Positions 15,220 through 23,420 of a stretch of 37,070 nucleotides of DNA are shown piece by piece; within the stretch, counting starts at the first letter, position 1; each line of letters opens with the position of its first letter. The notes under the pieces were generated by a model. That model saw only the letters and a list, made by a program, of their open reading frames with translations. It ran no database searches and was not told the DNA's origin. This stretch comes from an uncultured Oscillospiraceae bacterium. GTDB taxonomy: Bacteria > Bacillota > Clostridia > Oscillospirales > Acutalibacteraceae. The position numbers and the translations under genes are program-made. The DNA lies in assembly GCA_910588935.1 (NCBI GenBank), contig CAJUSM010000002.1:1-37070 (forward strand), in the 5' to 3' direction.

Positions 15220-15234
15220 ATGACTAAAAGTCAT
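15220..15234. promoter_or_regulatory. Palindromic operator 2, upstream of the exporter -35
   Basis: ATGAC-TAAAA-GTCAT. The inner bases also pair (ATGACT/AGTCAT), giving a near-perfect 15-bp palindrome eight bases outside the -35 box. It also lies about 70 bp upstream of the divergent hydrolase promoter, so both could be affected. Confidence 0.6.
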
Positions 15235-15301
15235 AATTTTTTCAAAAAACTGACCGCACCCAGTTCTTTCGGCATTTATAGTGGAAACCAATGTCTGGAT
15301 G

Positions 15302-15310
15302 TGGTATAAT
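15302..15310 (+). promoter_or_regulatory. Extended -10 promoter of the hydrolase gene
   Basis: TG-G-TATAAT (core 15305-15310) about 43 bp before the start codon. The sequence 17 bp upstream (TGGAAA) is a poor -35, as is usual with extended -10 promoters. Confidence 0.65.
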
Positions 15311-15352
15311 AATTCCAAACATATTTCCTTTAAAATGGAAAGGAGCTCGTCT

Positions 15353-16183
15353 ATGCAAACCTCTAAGTTTTTTACAGCGGAAACCATTTTTGACAATGTT
15401 ACCGCCATCACGGGGCTGGCGGGGGAAAAATGCTTTTTGATCCAAGGCAGGGAGAAGGCCCTCCTTATCGACGCCCTTACCGGTGTGGGCAGCCTAAAAG
15501 CTTTTGTCCGGGAGCTTACAGACCTGCCTGTCCAGCTGGTAAACACCCATGGTCATGTAGACCACTGTGGGGCAAACTTTGAGTATGGCCAGTGCTGGAT
15601 CCATCCTGCGGACATTGCCTTGATGTATGAGCATGGCGACCCAGAAATGCGCTGGGGTTTTGCCAGTTCTATGGGCGCTAAATCTGCCCGCCCAGAGGAT
15701 GTGATCCCGCCTTGCCCAGTGAAGACTTTTCCAGTTTATGATGGCGATATTTTCGACCTAGGGGGTGTAAAGCTGGAGGCCATTGGGGTTCCAGGCCATA
15801 CCTTTGGTACCATTGTCTTGTTGGACCGGGATAGGCGGATTGTTTACTCTGGAGATGCCTGCAACGCCAACACCCTGCTCTTCCTTCCCGGCAGCACCAC
15901 CATTGAGGAGTATAAGGAGAGCCTGCTCCACTTCAAGGCGTTTCAGCCAGCCTTTGACGGTATGTTCGGTGGGCATGGTCCTGGCCCTGTGCCCAATACT
16001 TTAATCGATGAGGCTCTGCTGCTCTGTGACGAAATTATGGCAGGCACGGATGACCAAGCGCAGGGGGAATCTGTGGGAAGGCCGTGCCTTTACGCCCGAG
16101 AAAAGGATCAGTTTTTCCGTCGTAAAGATGGGGGCATTGCAAATATCGCCTATTCCAAAGATATGATTTTCCGGAAGTCATAG
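15353..16183 (+). CDS. Metallo-beta-lactamase-fold hydrolase
   Basis: 276 residues from the ATG at 15353, preceded by GGAAAGGAG at seven bases; an upstream in-frame ATG at 15281 would overlap the promoter. The zinc motif HGHVDH is at residues 66-71 (HxHxDH), followed by GHTFGT (third His), YSGDAC (bridging Asp) and GGHGPGP (last His) in the usual order. The fold includes glyoxalase II, lactonases and many others; no export signal, so cytosolic. Specific substrate unknown. It is divergent from the exporter and lies between it and the peptide-transport operon, and is probably monocistronic. Confidence 0.88.
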   Translation: MQTSKFFTAETIFDNVTAITGLAGEKCFLIQGREKALLIDALTGVGSLKAFVRELTDLPVQLVNTHGHVDHCGANFEYGQCWIHPADIALMYEHGDPEMRWGFASSMGAKSARPEDVIPPCPVKTFPVYDGDIFDLGGVKLEAIGVPGHTFGTIVLLDRDRRIVYSGDACNANTLLFLPGSTTIEEYKESLLHFKAFQPAFDGMFGGHGPGPVPNTLIDEALLLCDEIMAGTDDQAQGESVGRPCLYAREKDQFFRRKDGGIANIAYSKDMIFRKS

Positions 16184-16298
16184 ACTTTACACCTCCCTTG
16201 TATGAATTTTTAGGGATGCAAAGTTGCACAAAATCTCAGCCAGCTCGTTTTGTTTTGCACTATTATCTCTTAATTTGACTGAAATCATTGGAAAAGAC

Positions 16299-16327
16299 TT
16301 GACAGACCTTTGTGGACAGCGTATAAT
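16299..16327 (+). promoter_or_regulatory. Consensus promoter of the peptide-transport operon
   Basis: TTGACA (16299-16304), 17 bp, TATAAT (16322-16327). About 155 nt of leader follow and contain GCCGGC-TAT-GCCGGC and a second GC-rich stem around 16430-16453, which could influence expression. Confidence 0.9.
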
Positions 16328-16488
16328 AAAATACAAGATCTCGTGCATAATCCTTTTTTGGAAATTTCATATTGGGGTTATGTGGATATCGCCTGCCGGC
16401 TATGCCGGCGGAAACTAGGGTTGTTTGCGGGCCCACTTCGGGGTGCCGCCTGACAGCATATTATTTAGCAGAAAGGACGAAGATCATC

Positions 16489-18777
16489 ATGAACAAGACC
16501 ACAAAGCGCTTGCTGGCACTGTTGCTGGCTGTGTGCATGCTGGCTACTGTGCTTGCCGCCTGCGGCGACAACACTGGTTCCAGCAGCGAGCCCGCCTCCA
16601 GCGAGTCCACCCCCGCCGAGGAGAGCAGCTCCCAGGTAAGCAGCGAGACCGGAGAAGTCTCCAGCACTGCCGAGCCTGAAGGCGGCGACGCAAACTGGGC
16701 GCCTCCCGCGCCTCCCGAGACCGATGATTACAACGAGATTTCCGAGTACTATTACAATTACAACCTGGGCGAGTTCTACGAGGCCTATCAGACCGCAAGC
16801 GCTGAGCTGCTGGACGTAAACAAGCGCTGGGCCCTGATGGCGATTGCTGAGGCCAAGCTGCTGGGCGCTGCCGTTATGATGCCCACCCAGGCCGACGGCG
16901 GTTCCTACGCCATCAACCGCATGGCCCCCTCTATGACCACCTATACCTGGGGCCATGACAGCGAGCGCCGCCAGTATGCCCTCATCGCCACTGAGCCCAT
17001 TAAGGCTGCCGACCGGGACGCCCTGAAGGCTCTGCGCGCTGAGAACCTGGGTACCGGCAATTACCTTGCCGAGGCCAAGAAGTATCTGGAAGGCGCCGGC
17101 TACACCTTGGACGACACCTATCGCACCACCTTCAGCAGCCTGCCCCAGAGCTGGGATATGCAGTCCTCTTCCCGTACCGCCGACAGCTATCCCCTGGTGC
17201 CCACCATCGACTGCTTGGTGTTCTATAACGCCGAAGACGAAGAGGTTCCCGCACTGGCCACCGAGTGGGATGTTTCCGAAGACGGCCTGACCTGGACCTT
17301 CAAGATCCGCGAGGGTGTGAAGTGGGTTGACTCTCAGGGCCGTGAGGTTGCTGACCTGGTTGCCGACGACTGGGTTGCTGGCCTGCAGCACACCTGCGAT
17401 ACCCAGGGCGGCTTGGGCGACCTGTGGATTGGCATCATCAAGAATATTGAGGGCTACCTGAAGGGCGATATCACCGACTTCTCCCAGGTCGGTATTGCCG
17501 CTCCCGATGACCACACTGTTGTGTTCACTCTGGAGAAGCCCGTGCCCTACTTTACCTCTATGCTTCACTACAACATCGCTCTGCCTCTGAGCAGGAGCTA
17601 CTATACCTCTCAGGGCGGTGGCTTTGGTGATGACTACAATACCGAGGATCCTTCTTATGTGTATGGCTCTGATCCCGACCACATTGCTTACTGTGGTCCC
17701 TTCCTGATCAGCAATGCTACTGATAAGAACTCTATCACTTATGTTACTAACCCCACATATTGGGATGCCGCCAACACTACCGTAAAGAATATTGTATGGG
17801 GCTACAATGACAACAGCGAGGTTACCAAGGCTTACAACGACATGAAGAATGGCGATGTTACCGGCGTTAGCCTGAATGCCTCCACCATGGTTCTGGCACA
17901 GGAAGAGAAGGTTGAAGGTAGCGATGAGACTTGGTTCGATGCGTACCATTATGTCACCTCCACCACTCCCACCTCCTTCATGTCCTTCTTCAACGTATAC
18001 CGTTCTACCTGGGCCGATGTAGACAATCCCAGCGACACCGTTTCTCCCCAGACTGAGGAGGATCAGGCTCGCACCCATATTGCTATGAATAACGTCCACT
18101 TCCGCCGGGCTCTGATGATGGCCTGCGACCGTAAGACCTATATGGCCCAGACCAAGGGTGACGAGGTTGCCGAGCTGGCCATTCGTAACTCCTACACTCC
18201 CGCTACCTTCACACAGCTCACTGCGGATACCACTGTGGATATCAATGGCACTGCTACCACTTTCCCCGCTGGTACCGATTACGGCACCATCGTGCAGGCT
18301 CAGCTGGATGCTGATGGCGTGACCATTACCGTTTACAAAGAGGACAAATCCGCTGACAATGGTGTTGGCACTGGCGACGGCTTTGACGGCTATTACAGCG
18401 CAGAAAATGCCATGAAAGAGCTGGAGCTGGCCATTGCCGAGTTGGAGAGCGCTGGGGTTACTGTAGACGAGAGCAATCCCATTCAAATCGACCTGCCCAA
18501 CCCCACCTATAACCAGACTAGCTCTAACCAGAAGAATGCTTACAAGCAGAGCGTAGAGGCTGCTCTAAAAGGCTATGTAGTGGTTAACCTCACAGAGTGT
18601 CTGGATGTTGACCAGTGGCGTTCTTGCGGCTATGACCGCGACTATGGCTACGAGGCCAACTACGATATCTACGATCTGTCCGGTTGGGGCCCTGACTACC
18701 GCGACCCCGCCACCTACCTGGAGACTTTCCTGCCCGATTATAACGGCTACATGGCCAAGTGCATCGGCATTTACTAA
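16489..18777 (+). CDS. Peptide-binding lipoprotein of an ABC transporter (SBP family 5), apparently circularly permuted
   Basis: 762 residues. The ATG at 16489 follows GAAAGGACG; a lipoprotein signal ends in LAAC with the lipidated Cys at 25, then a Ser/Glu-rich linker to about residue 70. From about 210 the familiar OppA order begins (TYRTTFSSLPQSWD, then VPALATEWDVSEDGLTWTF at ~254, VKWVDSQG, DDHTVVFTLEKPVPYF) and runs to GWGPDYRDPATYLETF at ~732, where the protein simply stops. In standard OppA about 100 more residues follow (an A/E-rich helix with R-x-x-L-x-x-x-AE, then a hydrophobic P-L-Y segment). A segment of that character (LLDVNKRWALMAIAEAKLL then VMMPTQ) is instead found at ~95-135, before the normal N-terminal domain. 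It would capture peptides at the outer face of the membrane for the permease/ATPase genes downstream. Confidence 0.85.
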   Translation: MNKTTKRLLALLLAVCMLATVLAACGDNTGSSSEPASSESTPAEESSSQVSSETGEVSSTAEPEGGDANWAPPAPPETDDYNEISEYYYNYNLGEFYEAYQTASAELLDVNKRWALMAIAEAKLLGAAVMMPTQADGGSYAINRMAPSMTTYTWGHDSERRQYALIATEPIKAADRDALKALRAENLGTGNYLAEAKKYLEGAGYTLDDTYRTTFSSLPQSWDMQSSSRTADSYPLVPTIDCLVFYNAEDEEVPALATEWDVSEDGLTWTFKIREGVKWVDSQGREVADLVADDWVAGLQHTCDTQGGLGDLWIGIIKNIEGYLKGDITDFSQVGIAAPDDHTVVFTLEKPVPYFTSMLHYNIALPLSRSYYTSQGGGFGDDYNTEDPSYVYGSDPDHIAYCGPFLISNATDKNSITYVTNPTYWDAANTTVKNIVWGYNDNSEVTKAYNDMKNGDVTGVSLNASTMVLAQEEKVEGSDETWFDAYHYVTSTTPTSFMSFFNVYRSTWADVDNPSDTVSPQTEEDQARTHIAMNNVHFRRALMMACDRKTYMAQTKGDEVAELAIRNSYTPATFTQLTADTTVDINGTATTFPAGTDYGTIVQAQLDADGVTITVYKEDKSADNGVGTGDGFDGYYSAENAMKELELAIAELESAGVTVDESNPIQIDLPNPTYNQTSSNQKNAYKQSVEAALKGYVVVNLTECLDVDQWRSCGYDRDYGYEANYDIYDLSGWGPDYRDPATYLETFLPDYNGYMAKCIGIY

Positions 18778-19086
18778 TCCTTACAGCATAGGGTTCCTTT
18801 TGGGCTCCCTATGCCGGCGAGCTGAAACAGGCAAGCCAACAAGAACGGGACATTCACGGGTTTCTAGAAACCCGTTCGATATTGAACCAAGGGTTCAATA
18901 TCATCAGCTTAGCTGATTGCAGGTTCTCTGGCTCTGCGGAATTCGAGGTTTAACAAGATACCGGGTTATCTCGGTTGAGAATAGGCAGCGTTGACTGCGA
19001 GCTGAAAAGAGAATGGGGTGGAGCCTGTGGCAGGCTTCATCCCCATCCTCTTATATATTTATAAAAATGAATGAGTTGATGATAAT
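18778..19086 (+). promoter_or_regulatory. Stem-loop cluster between lipoprotein and permease genes
   Basis: This 309-base gap contains five stems in a row: GCATAGGG/CCCTATGC (18786-18814); the 20-bp palindrome ACGGGTTTCTAGAAACCCGT (18856-18875), which competes with GAACGGG at 18843; GATATTGAACC/GGTTCAATATC (18878-18902); ATCAGC/GCTGAT (18903-18917); and a 15-bp imperfect stem from ATGGGG to CCCCAT (19013-19046) followed by CCTCTTATATATTT. The order suggests 3'-end protection of the lipoprotein message plus partial termination, giving more binding protein than permease. No start-to-stop coding potential was seen here, and the permease start has only a weak ribosome binding site. Confidence 0.7.
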
Positions 19087-20667
19087 ATGACAAAGTATTT
19101 ACTCAAACGTCTTCTCCGCGGCCTGTTTTCTATAGTAATCGTGGTAACAATTGTCATGGCGATGATTTATACCGCATTGGACCGTCAGCTTATTTTTGCG
19201 CAGGACCCAAACTACAGTAAAATGGGCAATAATGATAAAATTTCATATCGCTATCGCAAGTGGCAGGAGTACGGCTACCTAGACTATGTTCCCTATGCGG
19301 ACTATATTAACCGCCTAGCCCGGGAAGGCGAAATAGACGACGCCACTCGCGACGAGGCGGTTGCCATTGGACGGAAACCTGAAAACGATTCAGAGCTGGT
19401 GGCAAAGTACGTAAAACAATTTACAGAGTACTATGAGAGTCAGGGCTTTACTGTGCAGCGGGAAAACGCGCTGGTTGCTGGCCGGGGCAAAAAGTTAGCC
19501 AAAGGCGGCCAGCAAATTCTTTTTGCTTATCGAGACAAGCCTCTTATCTCTCGTCTGGTTACCTATTTTACTGGTATGCTCACGGTGGATAACATCCATG
19601 CGGTGCCCGAAGAGTATGATATTGGTGAGCGGAGACTAACCTTTACCACCCATGACCCAGCCTATGGGGAGAATACATTCTCTCCGGCAATTATGGGAAA
19701 CGGTACCAAGCATAAGTACCTTCTTTATTTCAATGACCAGTTTCCCTTTATCCATCAGAATCTGGTTACCCTTAATCTAGGCAAGTCCTATTCGGTAAAT
19801 TCCGGTATTGATGTTGTGCAAACACTAACCGAGACCCAGGGCTCCTATGTAACCTCAACAGTGCATTTCCCTACTGGTATTGTGGAACAGAGCGCTGATG
19901 ATCTTCATTCTGCTACCTTTATTCCAGGCTCTCTGGAAACCTCTAAAGTGGTGCAAGACCGGTTTACCGATGACTATACGAATGTAACAACCCATAAAAG
20001 CGGTATGTCTCGTATTGGTTACTCTTTTGTAATCGGTATTTTGGCTTCTTTCATGGCGTATCTGTTAGGCGTTCCTCTGGGTGTAATTATGGCCAGGAAT
20101 AAGGACGGTCTACTGGACAAGCTGGGTACAATCTATATTGTTTTTATTATCGCGGTGCCTTCCCTTGCTTATATTTTTGTGTTTAAGGCCATTGGTGGCT
20201 CCTTAGGCCTGCCCACTACCTTTGATGTAAACTCTTCTGGTAAGCTAATGTATCTGCTGCCCATCATTTCGCTAGCGCTGCCCTCGGTGGCAAACCTAAT
20301 GAAGTGGCTGCGCCGCTATATGATTGACCAGATGAACTCTGACTATGTAAAGTTTGCCCGGTCAGGCGGTATGTCTGAAAATGAAATTTTCTTTAAGCAT
20401 ATCTTTAAGAATGCGGCTATTCCCATTATCCACGGTATCCCCGGCACGGTGCTCTTTGCCATGACCGGTGCAATTATCACCGAGCGAGTGTATGTTGTGC
20501 CAGGCGCAGGCGATCTGCTTACCCGGGCCATTGGTATGTACGATAACGGCGTAATTGTCGGCATGACGCTGTTTTATGCGCTGCTTTCCGTAGTGTCCAT
20601 TATTCTGGGCGATATTCTTATGTCAATTATCGACCCGAGAATTTCGTTTACAAAAGAAAGCAGGTAA
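19087..20667 (+). CDS. OppB-type peptide permease with large extracytoplasmic insertion
   Basis: 526 residues against about 310 for ordinary OppB/DppB. TM1 is at ~10-30; then about 280 mostly hydrophilic residues (31-310) before TM2 (YSFVIGILASFMAYLLGVPLG). The usual loop is near 70-100 residues and its hallmark 'GDLG-S' strand seems to be LNLGKSYSVNSG at ~240, so roughly 190 residues are inserted before it. TM3-TM6 follow, with the EAA loop YVKFARSGGMSENEIFFKHI (ATPase contact) at ~420-440. The ATG has only a weak upstream purine run (GAGTTGATGAT). It pairs with the OppC-like gene 13 bases downstream. Confidence 0.88.
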   Translation: MTKYLLKRLLRGLFSIVIVVTIVMAMIYTALDRQLIFAQDPNYSKMGNNDKISYRYRKWQEYGYLDYVPYADYINRLAREGEIDDATRDEAVAIGRKPENDSELVAKYVKQFTEYYESQGFTVQRENALVAGRGKKLAKGGQQILFAYRDKPLISRLVTYFTGMLTVDNIHAVPEEYDIGERRLTFTTHDPAYGENTFSPAIMGNGTKHKYLLYFNDQFPFIHQNLVTLNLGKSYSVNSGIDVVQTLTETQGSYVTSTVHFPTGIVEQSADDLHSATFIPGSLETSKVVQDRFTDDYTNVTTHKSGMSRIGYSFVIGILASFMAYLLGVPLGVIMARNKDGLLDKLGTIYIVFIIAVPSLAYIFVFKAIGGSLGLPTTFDVNSSGKLMYLLPIISLALPSVANLMKWLRRYMIDQMNSDYVKFARSGGMSENEIFFKHIFKNAAIPIIHGIPGTVLFAMTGAIITERVYVVPGAGDLLTRAIGMYDNGVIVGMTLFYALLSVVSIILGDILMSIIDPRISFTKESR

Positions 20668-20680
20668 GGAGGAGAATGGG

Positions 20681-21658
20681 ATGAAACAAGAATTGACCAA
20701 CTTAAACGGTTTGGGAATTGACGAAAAGGAGCTTTTTTCCTTTATAACCCATAGCGATGTGGACTCGGAAAAAATTACTGCCCCCCGGTATTCCTACTGG
20801 CACTCTGTGTTCCGTGTGTTCTTCAAGAAAAAAATTAATATTATTGTGCTCAGTGTCCTGGCCGTGATTATTATGTTCGCGTTTATTTATCCATCGTTAA
20901 TTGAGTATGACCGCTACGCGAATATTACCGATGCTTCTGCCAAGCATTTGCTCCCAGCTGCGGCTATGGAAAAGTTCGGGCCCAGCATCCATTGGATTCT
21001 GGGTGCGGGCGCTTCTGGCGAACCTACTTTTGACACCATCTGGGTGGGCTCTCAGATCTCCATCTCTTTGGCCCTGATCTGCGCCTTGATTAATATGTCA
21101 ATTGGTGTTGTGTTAGGCGCGGTATGGGGTTTTTCAAAGAAGTTTGATGTGTTCATGATGGAAGTTTACAATATTGTTGCGAATGTGCCCTATGTATTGC
21201 TTATTTCAGTGCTGGTTCTAATCCTTTCTGCCAGCTTTTGGACCATGGTTTTTGCCCTTACGGTTACCGGGTGGATCGGTACGGCTTACTTTATCCGAAC
21301 CCAGGTTATTATTATTCGAGATAGGGAATATAACCTGGCATCCAAGTGTTTGGGAACCTCAACCTTTCGAATTGCCATACGCAATATTTTGCCCTTTATG
21401 ACCTCGGTCATCGTAACCCAGGCAGCTACAGAGATACCCTCCTATATCTCTTACGAGGTGTTCCTAGCGTATATTGGCATTGGCCTTTCTGAAATGTCTT
21501 TGGGCAGGCTGATCTACGAGGCCCAGGCCGCCATGGTTACCAATGGCTGGCAGTTCGAGTTCTGGAGCCCAGTTGTCGTGGTTTCCATTATCACTGTGGT
21601 GTTGTATGTGGTCGGCCAAAATTTGGGCGACGCTTCCGACCCCAGGACACATATGTAA
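20681..21658 (+). CDS. OppC-type peptide permease
   Basis: 325 residues, ordinary length for OppC/DppC. Start supported by GGAGGAG at six bases. A cytosolic N-terminal arm (~1-45), TM1 (INIIVLSVLAVIIMFAFIYP), an external loop, then five TMs with the EAA-loop segment YNLASKCLGTSTFRIAIRNI at ~220-240 that docks on an ATPase. GDASDPRTHM at the end is the typical OppC tail (LGDxLRDxLDPR-like). It forms the heterodimeric channel with the upstream permease. Confidence 0.92.
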   Translation: MKQELTNLNGLGIDEKELFSFITHSDVDSEKITAPRYSYWHSVFRVFFKKKINIIVLSVLAVIIMFAFIYPSLIEYDRYANITDASAKHLLPAAAMEKFGPSIHWILGAGASGEPTFDTIWVGSQISISLALICALINMSIGVVLGAVWGFSKKFDVFMMEVYNIVANVPYVLLISVLVLILSASFWTMVFALTVTGWIGTAYFIRTQVIIIRDREYNLASKCLGTSTFRIAIRNILPFMTSVIVTQAATEIPSYISYEVFLAYIGIGLSEMSLGRLIYEAQAAMVTNGWQFEFWSPVVVVSIITVVLYVVGQNLGDASDPRTHM

Positions 21659-21671
21659 GGGGGCGCGGGAT

Positions 21672-23408
21672 ATGGAAAAGAAAAAAGTATTGCTCTCAGT
21701 TAAGGATCTAGAGGTTAAGTTCCGCGTGCGCGGACGGGTCCTCACTGCAATCCGCGGTATTTCCCTGGATATTTATGAGAATGAGTCGATTGCTATTGTA
21801 GGTGAGAGCGGCTCAGGCAAGTCTGTGTTTACCAAAACCTTTGCCGGAATGCTGGATTCCAATGGCTTCATCGATAAGGGAAACATTATTTATAACGATG
21901 AAGAGCTGGCGGATACCCATGTAAGGCTGTTAGGAACTGCAAAGAAGACCATTGAAAATGTGCGGGATCAGCTGGATCAGTACTCTAAATTAGAGCCTGG
22001 AGCAGCTACTTTCCGGAAGATGGTAGAGCTGGAAAGCCAGCGCAAGCGGAAAATGTCTGTTAGCGATGAAGAGCAGGCGGAACACGAAGAGAAGCTGAAG
22101 GAGTTGGGTTTCCGCCGGGCCGAGGCCTTTAACCTAAAAATGACTTTGGATTCCTCTACAGAAAAGGCGCGTATTAAAGAACTCACCCAAGAAATTAAGG
22201 GTCTGGACAATGAAATTAAGCGCCGTACTGCGGAGTTTGAGAAAAAGGTAAAGGATAATCAAGCGGCAGTTAAAAATGATTCTGCTTACAATGCCCGTTT
22301 CAATCAGGAAATGGATAGTTTAAAGGCGCAGTACGCAAAGGAAACCGCTGCACCGGTAAGCGAAAAGAGCAAAAAGCGCAATGAGATTCTAGCGAAGGAA
22401 GTGTACCTCTCTGTAGGCCGTTATCCCTTCCACAAGCGGATCGCTCTGATTCGTCGGCTGCTCAAAGAGATTAAAAAGGCCATGGAATTGGGAATTGATC
22501 CTATGGACGATGCAGTATTTGATAAAGTGGTTTTCCGAGTACGCTACCTGGATGAGACTGCCGAAATGCTGCACGGTACCTGTACCCTAAACTTGGCCAA
22601 TGTCAAGTATTCCAAGGACTGGGGTCAAATTCGCGGCCGCCGGATTGCCACAGTATTCCAAGACCCAATGACCTCCTTAAACCCCATTATCACCATTGGC
22701 AAGCAGATAACTTCTGTAATTCTTAAGCACCAGGATTGCTCTGAAGTAGAGGCCCGTGCCCGCGCTGTGGAACTGATGAAAAAGGTGGGTATTCCCAATG
22801 CGGAAGCCCGGTTTGACGATTATCCCTTCCAGTATTCTGGCGGCATGCGCCAAAGAATCGTAATCGCCATCGCTTTATCCTGCCAGCCGAAAATCTTGAT
22901 CTGTGATGAGCCCACCACAGCCCTGGATGTTACCATTCAGGCTCAGATTATCAAGCTCTTGAAGGACCTGCAAAGGGAGTTTAACTATACCATTGTGTTC
23001 ATTACCCACGATCTGGGTGTGGTGGCCAATGTGGCCGACCGGGTTGCGGTGCTCTATGCCGGCCAGGTAGTGGAGTTGGGCCAGGTAGAAGAGGTTTTCT
23101 ACGATCCTCGCCACCCTTATACCTGGGCGCTGCTCTCCAGCCTGCCCCAGCTTGCCCAGCGGAACACCAAGCTTTACTCCATTACTGGTACGCCGCCTTC
23201 GCTGTATAACGAGGTAATTGGCGATCCCTTTGCCCCCAGAAATCCCTACTGCCTTAAGCTGGATACCATTTTGGAGCCCCCTATGTTCCCGGTTACAGAA
23301 ACTCACTTTGCCAAAACCTGGCTGTTGGATCCCCGGGCCCCTAAGATAGAGAAACCCGAGATGATTCAGGATATCCACGAAAAGCTGATGAAAGCTTTTA
23401 ATATATAG
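21672..23408 (+). CDS. OppD-type ABC ATPase with long insert between Walker A and Q-loop
   Basis: 578 residues from the ATG at 21672 (AAGGGGG eight bases upstream); family members are ~330. Walker A GESGSGKS is at 44-51, but the Q-loop TVFQDPMTSLNP is only at about 327-338 instead of ~95. The residues between, ~75-320, are strongly charged and helical, with heptad-like Glu/Lys/Leu stretches (KARIKELTQEIKGLDNEIKR) suggestive of coiled coil. The signature YSGGMRQRI (~387), Walker B ILICDEPTTALD (~406) and H-loop FITHDLG (~442) are intact, as is the C-terminal oligopeptide-transporter domain with HPYTWALLSSLP. It should therefore hydrolyse ATP; the insert lies in the helical-subdomain side, near the permease interface. 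Confidence 0.88.
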   Translation: MEKKKVLLSVKDLEVKFRVRGRVLTAIRGISLDIYENESIAIVGESGSGKSVFTKTFAGMLDSNGFIDKGNIIYNDEELADTHVRLLGTAKKTIENVRDQLDQYSKLEPGAATFRKMVELESQRKRKMSVSDEEQAEHEEKLKELGFRRAEAFNLKMTLDSSTEKARIKELTQEIKGLDNEIKRRTAEFEKKVKDNQAAVKNDSAYNARFNQEMDSLKAQYAKETAAPVSEKSKKRNEILAKEVYLSVGRYPFHKRIALIRRLLKEIKKAMELGIDPMDDAVFDKVVFRVRYLDETAEMLHGTCTLNLANVKYSKDWGQIRGRRIATVFQDPMTSLNPIITIGKQITSVILKHQDCSEVEARARAVELMKKVGIPNAEARFDDYPFQYSGGMRQRIVIAIALSCQPKILICDEPTTALDVTIQAQIIKLLKDLQREFNYTIVFITHDLGVVANVADRVAVLYAGQVVELGQVEEVFYDPRHPYTWALLSSLPQLAQRNTKLYSITGTPPSLYNEVIGDPFAPRNPYCLKLDTILEPPMFPVTETHFAKTWLLDPRAPKIEKPEMIQDIHEKLMKAFNI

Positions 23409-23420
23409 GAGGGCCCGCTT

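Noticed and set aside
16465..18486. A 673-codon open frame antisense to the peptide-binding lipoprotein
   Set aside because: It is the mirror of a strongly codon-biased gene; no ribosome binding site or known motif.
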